Shown here: positions 54,290-61,787 of the stretch, piece after piece
Layout: each line of letters starts with the position of its first letter
How positions within the stretch are numbered: position 1 is the first letter of the stretch
From: an uncultured Elusimicrobium sp.
GTDB lineage: Bacteria; Elusimicrobiota; Elusimicrobia; Elusimicrobiales; Elusimicrobiaceae
Length of the DNA stretch: 64,000 nt
Assembly: GCA_947305555.1 (NCBI GenBank)
Contig: CAMZDW010000002.1
Span: 23,858 to 87,857, forward strand
Reading direction: 5' to 3'
Position numbers and translations under genes: made by a program
The notes under the pieces: generated by a model
Told to the model about the DNA's origin: nothing
What the model saw: the letters and a program-made list of their open reading frames with translations, nothing else
The model's database searches: none

Positions 54290-54887
54290 CGCAGAAACGT
54301 TGCCCCCTTCTTTCTTGCATTCTCTAGCCGCAGAGGTAGACCTTGTTCTTGCCACTGATGGAGGAGCAAACCGGGCTCTAGCCGCCGGCTTGTGTCCGGA
54401 CGTTATCATTGGGGATTTAGATTCCGTATCTGCTCAAACCCGAAAAAAACTATCCAAATCAACCTGGATACCAGTTAGCACCCAACAAAATACTGATTTA
54501 GAAAAAGCATTAGATTGGCTAGCTAGCCAACAAATCACACATTGCACGCTCTGTGCTATTACGGGTGGACGAATGGATTTTACATTGGGGAATTTTTTGT
54601 CTGTTTATCCCTACCTGGAAAAAATGGAACTGACAGTCTGCGCTCCCACCTGGACCATGCTCCCCGTTACGCGCCAATATACCACTCAGTGCCAACCGGG
54701 GCAACGGGTCAGTTTACTCCCTTTCAAAACGTGTAAAAACGTAAGCACAAGTGGCTTAAAATATCCGCTTCAAAATGAATGTTTATCTTGGAAACAGCCC
54801 GGCCGGTTTTTGAGCAATCAAACAACCGGGAAACGGTTTAGTGTAACGTTATCCAGCGGACTTTTGTGGATTTATCACGAGCACTAA
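54255..54887 (+). CDS. Thiamine pyrophosphokinase
   Basis: TPK turns thiamine into thiamine diphosphate with ATP. The 210-residue protein has ATDGGANRAL, GDLDSVSAQT (the metal/diphosphate motif), NTDLEKALDW and GGRMDFTLGN, all hallmarks of the family. The C-terminal half is the thiamine-binding beta domain. It begins 35 bp inside the symporter gene, so it is translated from the same mRNA. Its presence indicates that the cell salvages thiamine. No TPP riboswitch was seen upstream of the pair. Confidence 0.93.
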   Translation: MKKLRRALLIGNAETLPPSFLHSLAAEVDLVLATDGGANRALAAGLCPDVIIGDLDSVSAQTRKKLSKSTWIPVSTQQNTDLEKALDWLASQQITHCTLCAITGGRMDFTLGNFLSVYPYLEKMELTVCAPTWTMLPVTRQYTTQCQPGQRVSLLPFKTCKNVSTSGLKYPLQNECLSWKQPGRFLSNQTTGKRFSVTLSSGLLWIYHEH

Positions 54888-56431
54888 CGACTTCGTAATA
54901 ATTTCTTATATAATTTTTCAGCTTCGGGAATTTCTTCGCGAGCTTTTTCCAAAAGAGAAAGTGCTTCTTGCGTATTCCCTTGGGCGGCTAGAACAGCCCC
55001 CAAATGGTAAGCTATTTCCGGGATACTCATTACGATTTCTGCCGGAAAGGCAAATAATAACTGAGCGGCTTGCTCCAGCTGCCCTTGTTTGAAATACAAC
55101 CAAGCTTGTGTATCAATAAATGTATAATCATTCGGACTTACCGCCAAGGCACGCGCGATGTATCCTTGGGCTTCTTCCAACCGAACACCTCGTTGAGCCA
55201 AACTGTACGCCCATAAATTAAGGGCTTGAGCATGGCTCGGTTGCTGAGTAAGAACATGTCCAAGCGCTGTTTCCATTTTTTTATATTTTTTAAGGCCTTC
55301 CAGTGCGTAAGCATATTGGAACCAAGCATCGGTATAATCCGGGCGACTCGTAGTCAATTTTTCAAATACGCGCGCAGCCGTGCGCCACTCTTTTGTTTGT
55401 TGTAAAGCTAGACCGTAAAAAAAGGCAATTTCAACACTATCCGGAAATTTTTGATAAGCCTGCCGTAAGGTGGCGACACTTGCCTGCGGTTGATTTAGTT
55501 TCTGTTGGTAAAAACTTACTTGCAACCATTTACCGGCATCATCTTCATAGTCTTTTGCTTCTTTTAAATAGTTAATCGCTTGTGCAAAATCCCCTTTTTT
55601 CTCAGACAATAACGCCAAGAAATAACAAGAGGGGACATCGTCATTTTGCACCGCTTTGGCTTTTAGAAAATACTGCTCCGCTTTGGGAAAATCCTTCCCA
55701 AGCAAATAAACAGAAGCCATGCGCGCATAAGTGGAAGCATTTGCAAATCCCATTTTTTCCAATTCTTCCAGCTCATGCAACATAAGAAAAAATTGTGAAC
55801 TTCGCTCATATACTTCCGCCTTGCCCAGCCGTGCTTCCACATATTCGGGATTTTCCTTCAACGCTTTTTCATAATAGGCAAGTGAATGTTGAGCATCTTT
55901 TCTGCGTAAGAATAAATTACCTATCTCCGTATACAAAGAGGCCGCCATATCCGGATATTTGACAGCCAAATCCTCCAAGGTATCTACTGCTTTTTGTGGG
56001 GAAGAAACCGACAATAAAGCTAAATAGGGGTAAATTCGTTGGATATCTTCCGGACTGCAATCAATTGCTTTTTTATAGGCTTCTTCCGCTTGAGAAATTT
56101 GGCCTTTTTTCCATAAATAAGCCCCGTAAACATTCCAATCCTCTGCATCATTTTCATCTTGATTGATGTAGTCGGCATATTGATCTGCTACTTCTATCTT
56201 ATTATCTGCCAAAGCCTGTAATACAAGCAGCCGTTTCAAATATTTGGAATCTGGCGCTTGTTTTAATGCTTTTTCCAAGTAACGCAAAGACTGGGGATCT
56301 TGCTCCCACTGGGCATAAACGGCACGCAAGAAATCATTAAATAGTTGCTTTTCATTCGTGGCCGACGGCTCCTGTGCCATCACACAAGTTCCCACGAATA
56401 AAAAAAGTCCCAGAAAAATATCTCTTTTCAT
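54884..56431 (-). CDS. Exported TPR-repeat protein
   Basis: The 515-residue product has a signal peptide (1-19, ending VMA-Q) and TPR units along almost the full length (about 12, for example around ENPEYVEARLGKAEVYE and ARALAVSPNDYTFIDTQAWLYFK). It should be periplasmic or attached to the outer membrane and act as a binding scaffold; the partner is unknown. Its start overlaps the rimI stop by 4 bp, so it is the last gene of the operon beginning at 59104. It converges on thiamine pyrophosphokinase with a 4-bp overlap. Confidence 0.83.
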   Translation of the reverse strand: MKRDIFLGLFLFVGTCVMAQEPSATNEKQLFNDFLRAVYAQWEQDPQSLRYLEKALKQAPDSKYLKRLLVLQALADNKIEVADQYADYINQDENDAEDWNVYGAYLWKKGQISQAEEAYKKAIDCSPEDIQRIYPYLALLSVSSPQKAVDTLEDLAVKYPDMAASLYTEIGNLFLRRKDAQHSLAYYEKALKENPEYVEARLGKAEVYERSSQFFLMLHELEELEKMGFANASTYARMASVYLLGKDFPKAEQYFLKAKAVQNDDVPSCYFLALLSEKKGDFAQAINYLKEAKDYEDDAGKWLQVSFYQQKLNQPQASVATLRQAYQKFPDSVEIAFFYGLALQQTKEWRTAARVFEKLTTSRPDYTDAWFQYAYALEGLKKYKKMETALGHVLTQQPSHAQALNLWAYSLAQRGVRLEEAQGYIARALAVSPNDYTFIDTQAWLYFKQGQLEQAAQLLFAFPAEIVMSIPEIAYHLGAVLAAQGNTQEALSLLEKAREEIPEAEKLYKKLLRSR

Positions 56432-56862
56432 AAATTTCTACTCATGATTAATGCATCATCAGTTCCATTATAAAATTTTTCTCGTCGTCCCACTTCACAA
56501 AATCCGGCTTTACTGTATAGTGCAATCGCCGCCCGGTTGCGGATATTTACTTCCAAGGTAATTTGTTCTCCGCCTCCTTCGAGTACTTGATTAATAAGAC
56601 GACTTATCAATTTAAAGCCAATTCCTTGGCGACAAAATTCAGGCCGAACCGCCACATTCAAAAGTTCTCCAAATCCGGCGGTAAAACGTAAGGCAGCAAA
56701 ACCAATTAAATTTTCTCCCTCTTCCGCACACCATATTTGCGAAGCGGCTTGGGGGATTTCGGTACAAAACCCTTTTTCTCCCCAATGGGCACTCAAAGGC
56801 TGCGTTTGTTCCACTTGAGCAAGCGACTTGGCATCCAATACCGTAGCACGGCGAATTTTCAT
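56428..56862 (-). CDS. rimI: Ribosomal-protein-alanine N-acetyltransferase
   Basis: The 144-residue GNAT protein has the acetyl-CoA loop RPEFCRQGIGFKLI, the LEVNIRNRAAIALYSKAGF block typical of RimI, and a C-terminal end with DALIMSRNL. RimI acetylates the N-terminus of ribosomal protein S18. It sits next to tsaB, as in many bacteria, with a 4-bp overlap on both sides. Confidence 0.9.
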   Translation of the reverse strand: MKIRRATVLDAKSLAQVEQTQPLSAHWGEKGFCTEIPQAASQIWCAEEGENLIGFAALRFTAGFGELLNVAVRPEFCRQGIGFKLISRLINQVLEGGGEQITLEVNIRNRAAIALYSKAGFCEVGRREKFYNGTDDALIMSRNL

Positions 56863-57551
56863 TTTGGCTCCACCAATTCAAAGCGGGCTGGTTTTAAGTA
56901 AAGCGGCTCCAACGCATTTTCTTCCCAACAATCCTGTTGTGCCAGTGCCAGTAGCGTGGCCGGTTGTACAACACAATCCACGGGCCGCGCCCACGCAAAA
57001 TTTCCAGTTAAAATGGAATGTAAAGGCGCCTTGTTTGCTCCGGTGCCGGCCAAAAAAAGAGGATGCGGATAAGCGCTTAATTCTACCTGTAATTCTTCTA
57101 AAGACATCCAGGCCGGGGGACGATTTTGCTCATCAAAAATTTGTAAAAAATATTCTTTTCTAAAAGCATGTAAAACCACTCCCAAAGCTCCCGATGGATT
57201 TTGTTTTTTCCATCGTTTAAAAGCCAGTGATTTTTCTACTTGATAGCGCAAAATTTCAAATACCGTGGCACTGCGGACCTTCGCTTGATTTAAATACTGC
57301 ATCATAGAAGCAAACGTCAGCGAGATACGAATCCCCGTAAAACGCCCCGGGCCACGTACAATAAAAATGGTTCCTACCTCTTGTAAACTACCCCCCACCG
57401 CGGCAAGCGCGTGTTGAAGCGCCGGGAAAAGAATTCGCTCCTGCTTAATACCGCTACGCCGGCGAACGGCTTTTTGAGACCCTTTGGCGGCTACAATTAA
57501 TAACGGGGAACCCGAACTATCTAGTCCAATTATAACTGGTTTTGATTGCAT
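56859..57551 (-). CDS. tsaB: tRNA t6A37 synthesis protein TsaB
   Basis: TsaB is the inactive partner of TsaD in the t6A complex. The 230-residue ASKHA-fold protein opens with VIIGLDSSGSPLLIV and has IFIVRGPGRFTGIRISLTFA, the family signature. It overlaps tsaE by 22 bp and rimI by 4 bp, giving the cluster tsaE-tsaB-rimI. tsaD is outside the window. Confidence 0.92.
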   Translation of the reverse strand: MQSKPVIIGLDSSGSPLLIVAAKGSQKAVRRRSGIKQERILFPALQHALAAVGGSLQEVGTIFIVRGPGRFTGIRISLTFASMMQYLNQAKVRSATVFEILRYQVEKSLAFKRWKKQNPSGALGVVLHAFRKEYFLQIFDEQNRPPAWMSLEELQVELSAYPHPLFLAGTGANKAPLHSILTGNFAWARPVDCVVQPATLLALAQQDCWEENALEPLYLKPARFELVEPK

Positions 57552-58006
57552 AAACTCTCCAAGAGGCGCTGAGACTCAGGGCCGTTAGCCGTTAGCTCTA
57601 TGATACGCTCATCTCCGGTGCGTAAAATAAAATCCATTTCCAATCTATCTTGCGGCAACATGCGGCGAATGGGATCGGGCCATTCTGCCAAAATAATGGC
57701 CTGCTCATCTTCCAACATCTCTTCAAAACCCAAATTAAAAACTTCTCCTTCTTCCAAACGAAACAAATCAATATGAAATAGCCGATGCTTTTTATTTTTG
57801 TATTCTTTCATCAAACTAAAACTAGCACTGGTAGGCGAACTTTTTAGTCCCAAAGCGGCAGCCACCCCTTTCACAAATACCGTCTTCCCCGCGCCAATCG
57901 GCCCACGTAAAAAAATAATTTCTCCTCCTGATAAGGCTTTGGCAAGTTGTTTAGCCAGACAGAGCGTTTGTTCCCGAGAAGAGGTGATTAATTGGACTTT
58001 TTTCAT
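57530..58006 (-). CDS. tsaE: tRNA t6A37 synthesis ATPase TsaE
   Basis: TsaE binds and hydrolyses ATP to regulate the TsaBD complex. The 158-residue protein has the Walker A FLRGPIGAGKTVFVKGVA, the SPTSASFSLMKEY segment, HIDLFRLEEGE and the ILAEWPDPI end. The start overlaps the upstream gene stop by one base (TGATG). Confidence 0.94.
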   Translation of the reverse strand: MKKVQLITSSREQTLCLAKQLAKALSGGEIIFLRGPIGAGKTVFVKGVAAALGLKSSPTSASFSLMKEYKNKKHRLFHIDLFRLEEGEVFNLGFEEMLEDEQAIILAEWPDPIRRMLPQDRLEMDFILRTGDERIIELTANGPESQRLLESLCNQNQL

Positions 58007-58464
58007 CAGCGCACCGTTTTAATACATACGGTCCGCCCGTTAACGTCCGTACGGTCTTGGTTCGAAGGATCTAGCACGTCTTTTCCATCCACCACAAATA
58101 CATACTTATATTCTCCCCCCGTCAAAGCCACCGAAGTTTCAAAGTATCCTTTGCGATATCCTTTTAATTCTAACGGATCTTGTCCCCAACGGTTGAAATC
58201 CGCTTGCAATTCTACTTTTTTGGCACCGGGAGCAGTGATAAAAAATTTACGATATTTTACTTCCGCATTGTAGGGAGTACGCGCCGGGGTAGCAACCGCC
58301 AAAACACTTCCTTTATTTAACGGAGCGGTGGAAGCAGCCGCTTCAATTGTTTTGGCCGTATAGTCATAGTAATCTTGTGCAACAGTAAAAAACCATAATA
58401 ACCCAAGTGCAAACAAAAAAATAAAAACAGCAAACAGAGCCCCCGGGCGCTTAATCCTGTTCAT
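58006..58464 (-). CDS. Membrane-tethered glycogen-binding (CBM48-like) domain protein
   Basis: The 152-residue protein has a basic start, one membrane helix (about 10-30), a linker and a C-terminal E-set domain of the AMPK/isoamylase type (about 70-150): KVELQADFNRWG, ...GYFETSVALTGGEYKYVFVVDGK and the DPSN segment. Such domains bind alpha-glucans or serve as protein contacts. With a standard N-in orientation the domain lies outside the cytoplasm. It is placed between the radical SAM gene (14-bp overlap) and tsaE (1-bp overlap). It has no catalytic part. Confidence 0.78.
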   Translation of the reverse strand: MNRIKRPGALFAVFIFLFALGLLWFFTVAQDYYDYTAKTIEAAASTAPLNKGSVLAVATPARTPYNAEVKYRKFFITAPGAKKVELQADFNRWGQDPLELKGYRKGYFETSVALTGGEYKYVFVVDGKDVLDPSNQDRTDVNGRTVCIKTVR

Positions 58465-59104
58465 CCAAAAAACTCCTTAAATAAAATGTAGCTCCTTGGG
58501 CGTTGGCTACACGAGCTACGGCATCTGGGTCCACCCCGGTTTGAGCCACGCAACTGGCTACTACTTTTCTGAAACCCGCCTCCACACAAGCATGGATAAA
58601 ATCGCACACATCTTCATATCCGTCTTGAAATTCTTCTATCGGGCGCACCAATTTCTGCCAAGAAGCCGCATCCGGCGCGTTTAGGCTGACATAGACTTCA
58701 TCCACTACCCGGGCTAATAACGGCACAATATCTTTATGATTAATACGATTTCCCAACCCATTTGTATTTAAACGAATAATAAACGGCGGATATTTGGCTT
58801 GTGCACGCCAACCCTTTAGCGTTTGTGCCACAAACAACAAAACATCTAACCGCATCGTAGGTTCGCCATATCCACAAAAAACTACTTCTTGGAAGGGAGC
58901 TTTCCTTAATTCTCGTTCCAAAGCCGCTATAACTTCCCCAGCGGAAGGCTCTTGGCCTTCCAAATTTAGGTTATTGCCATGGAACTGCATATTCCATTTT
59001 GTTTTAATGCAAAATACACACAAATTGGGGCAGCGATTTGTTAAATTAATATACACCCCATTGCCAAAACGATAGACAATCGATGGGGTTTCTTGTTTTT
59101 CCAT
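58451..59104 (-). CDS. Radical SAM protein, TatD-linked type
   Basis: The 217-residue protein has a cluster motif CPNLCVFC (C-x3-C-x2-C) after YINLTNR, then VVFCGYGEPTMR (SAM-binding GEP) and INHKDIVPLLARVVDEVYVSLNA. Length and motifs fit the TatD-associated radical SAM family (as I recall, TIGR04038), whose reaction is unknown. No tatD gene is adjacent here. It leads the operon with the glycogen-binding protein and tsaE-tsaB-rimI. A TATAAT and a GAGG site precede its ATG. Confidence 0.78.
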   Translation of the reverse strand: MEKQETPSIVYRFGNGVYINLTNRCPNLCVFCIKTKWNMQFHGNNLNLEGQEPSAGEVIAALERELRKAPFQEVVFCGYGEPTMRLDVLLFVAQTLKGWRAQAKYPPFIIRLNTNGLGNRINHKDIVPLLARVVDEVYVSLNAPDAASWQKLVRPIEEFQDGYEDVCDFIHACVEAGFRKVVASCVAQTGVDPDAVARVANAQGATFYLRSFLDEQD

Positions 59105-59126
59105 AGAAAATACCTCTGTAATAAGT

Positions 59127-59132
59127 ATTATA
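59127..59132 (-). promoter_or_regulatory. -10 element of the radical SAM operon
   Basis: Minus strand TATAAT, about 22 nt before the ATG at 59104, with GAGG between; no clear -35. Confidence 0.45.
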
Positions 59133-59158
59133 CCAATTTGCTAGCAATCCCTAAGATT

Positions 59159-59189
59159 TTTGACGAAAGAGGAGATAAAATAATAAAAT
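59159..59189 (+). promoter_or_regulatory. Candidate promoter of tRNA-Ser
   Basis: TTGACG (59159-59164) with TAAAAT at 59184-59189 (19-bp spacer), about 8 nt before the tRNA. Confidence 0.45.
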
Positions 59190-59197
59190 AGAATTAG

Positions 59198-59284
59198 GGA
59201 AGGGTGGCCGAGTGGTTTAAGGCGTCAGTCTTGAAAACTGATGTAGGGGCAACTCTACCGAGGGTTCGAATCCCTCCCCTTCCG
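59198..59284 (+). tRNA. tRNA-Ser (anticodon TGA)
   Basis: An 87-nt class II tRNA: acceptor GGAAGGG / CCCTTCC, anticodon arm TCAGT-CTTGAAA-ACTGA giving TGA, a long variable arm (GTAGGGGCAACTCTAC) and T arm with GGTTCGAATCC. Discriminator G as expected for Ser. CCA is not encoded. Confidence 0.96.
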
Positions 59285-59319
59285 TAGAATTTATTTCCTT
59301 CACGTGGCTTAATTTTATA

Positions 59320-59347
59320 TTGACAGAACAACATGACAAGCTACTTT
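59320..59347 (+). promoter_or_regulatory. Candidate promoter of asnA
   Basis: Perfect -35 TTGACA (59320-59325), 16-bp spacer, TACTTT (59342-59347), about 22 nt before asnA. Confidence 0.45.
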
Positions 59348-59369
59348 AAGTGAAGTTCGTCATCAAATT

Positions 59370-60377
59370 ATGACTAAACTTGTTTTACCGCTCGGATATC
59401 GAAGCACAACTGATTTACGGCAAACACAAAAGGCCATTAAACTAATTAAAGATACGTTTCAATGCAAATTAGCTGCCGCGCTTAATTTGCAACGGGTTTC
59501 CGCCCCACTATTTGTGGAAGAAAACAGCGGGCTTAATGATGATTTGAACGGGGTAGAACGGCCCGTCAGTTTTGACATTAAACAAACCGGCGTACGGGCC
59601 GTTATCGTGCACTCGTTAGCCAAGTGGAAACGCATGGCTCTTAAGCTATATAATTTTGAACCAGGCACCGGATTATATACGGACATGAACGCCATTCGCC
59701 GTGATGAAGAAACGGATAATCTGCACTCCATTTATGTAGACCAATGGGACTGGGAACTCATTATCCACCCGCAGCAACGCACTCCTGATTTTTTGAAGGA
59801 AACCGTTCGAAAGATTGGACGTGTGCTCACGGATACCTTGGCAGAATTAAAGAAAGTATATCCTCAAATTAAAACAGAAATCAATCCCGAAATTTATTTT
59901 ATTTCCACCCAAGAACTGGAAGAAAAATATCCGGCTCTTTCCCCCAAAGAACGGGAGCGTGCGATTACCAAAGAATACGGGACCGTTTTTGTCAGTCAAA
60001 TCGGCGGAAAATTAAAAAATGGTCTTCCGCACGACGGTCGTGCCCCCGATTATGACGATTGGTCTTTAAATGGGGACCTACTGGTGTACAACTCCGTATT
60101 GGAAGATGCGTTTGAAATTTCCTCTATGGGAATTCGGGTAGATGCAAAAAGTCTTCAAAAGCAATTAGAAGAAGCTCACTGCCCGGAAAGGACTAAATAC
60201 CGCTACCATCAACTTATTTTAGAAAACAAGCTGCCGCTTACTATCGGTGGTGGAATTGGGCAAAGCCGGTTGTGTATGCTGATGTTGGGTAAAGCTCACA
60301 TTGGCGAAGTGCAATCGTCCCTTTGGCCGCAAGGCATGCGCGAAACATGCGCCAAAAACGGCATTGATCTGTTGTAA
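59370..60377 (+). CDS. asnA: Aspartate--ammonia ligase
   Basis: AsnA makes asparagine from aspartate, ammonia and ATP. The 335-residue protein matches the family in length and has SAPLFVEENSGLNDDLNG near the start, YVDQWDWELII, VFVSQIGGKLKNGLPHDGRAPDYDDW and the C-terminal GGGIGQSRLCMLML class II synthetase motif 3. It uses free ammonia, as GdhA does. It is a single gene. Confidence 0.96.
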   Translation: MTKLVLPLGYRSTTDLRQTQKAIKLIKDTFQCKLAAALNLQRVSAPLFVEENSGLNDDLNGVERPVSFDIKQTGVRAVIVHSLAKWKRMALKLYNFEPGTGLYTDMNAIRRDEETDNLHSIYVDQWDWELIIHPQQRTPDFLKETVRKIGRVLTDTLAELKKVYPQIKTEINPEIYFISTQELEEKYPALSPKERERAITKEYGTVFVSQIGGKLKNGLPHDGRAPDYDDWSLNGDLLVYNSVLEDAFEISSMGIRVDAKSLQKQLEEAHCPERTKYRYHQLILENKLPLTIGGGIGQSRLCMLMLGKAHIGEVQSSLWPQGMRETCAKNGIDLL

Positions 60378-60385
60378 ACCTTTGT

Positions 60386-60643
60386 TTATTTTTGGGAATT
60401 AAGAGCGGCCTGCAGTGCCAATGCCAGCTGGTCTGCACACGAAGTACCCTTGCCGCCGCAATCGTTGCCCGCTAACAAGCCAACCACTTTGGATGCTTCC
60501 GTTCCTTCTACTAATTTACTAATCGCTTGTAAATTACCGGGACATCCGCCGATAAATTGCACATGATAGATTTTCCCATCTTTAATTTCGAATTGAATTT
60601 CGCTGGAGCAAACTCCACTGGTTTTATAACTATAAAAAGCCAT
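60386..60643 (-). CDS. TSCPD-domain protein
   Basis: The 85-residue protein has the small domain named TSCPD, also found at the C-terminus of some ribonucleotide reductases: VCSSEIQFEI, HVQFIGGCPGNL and GGKGTSCADQLALAL. Four Cys (VCS, GGC, DCG, TSC) may bind metal. As a stand-alone protein its function is unknown. I chose ATG 60643 with GAGGAA upstream; a longer open frame (to 60922) would run through the neighbouring gene. Confidence 0.85.
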   Translation of the reverse strand: MAFYSYKTSGVCSSEIQFEIKDGKIYHVQFIGGCPGNLQAISKLVEGTEASKVVGLLAGNDCGGKGTSCADQLALALQAALNSQK

Positions 60644-60644
60644 A

Positions 60645-61142
60645 TTATTCCTCGTCAAAATCTTCTTCTTCGTGGCGAATATCCAGAGCAAATTGCGCCC
60701 ATTCTTCCTTATCGGCCTCGAAACTAATCGTAAGCCCGGTATTAGAATACGGGCCGAACACTTTATCTTCTCCGGCAAAAATATTTTGCTCCAACGTAAT
60801 TTGCAATTGGAACATATCTCTCGGTTTATACGAAGAACAACATCCCAGCGCGTTTTCAACAGGGTACATATAGAGTGACGCTTTTGGCTCCAGCATGGTC
60901 CAATTGTTCTCTCTATGTTCATTTAACGTTTGTAAAATAAAATCGGATACGTAAATCATTTCCTCATCTTTTACGGCGACCAATTTTTCTTGCCACTCCG
61001 GGTTAAAAACCGAACGACCTTCACAGAAGAGCCCCAATTGATATTCCATAAATTCCCCTTCACTACCGGGATTTGACCAAATGGTGAGTGGAGTAATTTC
61101 CAATACAAGATGTCCTTCTTTGCCAAATTTAATTTTTGCCAT
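60645..61142 (-). CDS. Hypothetical acidic cytoplasmic protein
   Basis: I do not recognise this 165-residue protein. It is rich in beta-type segments, has no signal peptide or membrane helix, and ends with a strongly acidic tail (HEEEDFDEE). Several Trp residues and a WSNPGSEGEFMEYQLG stretch give it the look of small single-domain immunity-type or WapI-like proteins, but that is only an impression. ATG 61142 is chosen over 61148 because AAAGGAA then sits 6-7 nt upstream. The TSCPD gene starts 1 nt after its stop, so the two form an operon. Confidence 0.68.
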   Translation of the reverse strand: MAKIKFGKEGHLVLEITPLTIWSNPGSEGEFMEYQLGLFCEGRSVFNPEWQEKLVAVKDEEMIYVSDFILQTLNEHRENNWTMLEPKASLYMYPVENALGCCSSYKPRDMFQLQITLEQNIFAGEDKVFGPYSNTGLTISFEADKEEWAQFALDIRHEEEDFDEE

Positions 61143-61221
61143 AATCATTCCTTTGCGGATTTAACTTAATTTATTTTATTATATTAAATTACTTTTTGAT
61201 AGAATATACAGAGAGGGTTCT

Positions 61222-61773
61222 ATGCGCTATATTTTTTATTTTTTCACGATCGTTTTACTTTTTGTAGGGGGTATGTTGGTGGGAAATACGTATCTTCCCC
61301 AACGAGATACTTCCCTCGCTTCTTCGGTTTCAGTTCCTTCGGCAGATACGACTAATCCCATATTTCAAGAAGTAACTCGGGAACGTGCACAACAAAATTT
61401 AGAAATTTTAAACCAAGCATTAACAGCTTGCCCGGTAGTTGTAAATGAAGAAAAAGACCGCCTGCTCAACCAAATTAAATTACGTTTAGCGTTGGAAAAT
61501 TTTGAATTAAAAAAATTAAAACTGGAACTTGAAATTGCCAAAAATCAAGAAACAAACCGGCCAACGGCCGAGTTTATCCAAGCCAGCATAGAGTATAAAC
61601 AAGCCAAGGAACGCGCAGAAAAATTAGCAGATGAGCTTTTCCCTGTGGTAGCAGCCGCTGAGGCAGAGGAAACATCTGTCCAACCGCAAGAAACCGCTCC
61701 CACACAAGTCTCCTCCTCGACGGTAACGACCGAAAAAAAAGCCGACAGCCCAGCGGCCGCGGCTAAAAAATAA
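61222..61773 (+). CDS. Hypothetical membrane-anchored protein
   Basis: I do not recognise this 183-residue protein. It has an N-terminal hydrophobic anchor (about 4-22), a helical, coiled-coil-like section (about 45-140; charged residues in heptad-like spacing), and a low-complexity tail rich in Ala, Thr, Ser and Glu (about 140-183). It should sit in the inner membrane with the chain outside. GAGGG precedes ATG. It stands alone and converges on malQ. Confidence 0.68.
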   Translation: MRYIFYFFTIVLLFVGGMLVGNTYLPQRDTSLASSVSVPSADTTNPIFQEVTRERAQQNLEILNQALTACPVVVNEEKDRLLNQIKLRLALENFELKKLKLELEIAKNQETNRPTAEFIQASIEYKQAKERAEKLADELFPVVAAAEAEETSVQPQETAPTQVSSSTVTTEKKADSPAAAAKK

Positions 61774-61787
61774 TTACACGTTTGTAA

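Noticed and set aside
60644-60922. Upstream extension of the TSCPD gene
   Set aside because: It would overlap the neighbouring gene in another frame, and a good ribosome site sits before the ATG at 60643.
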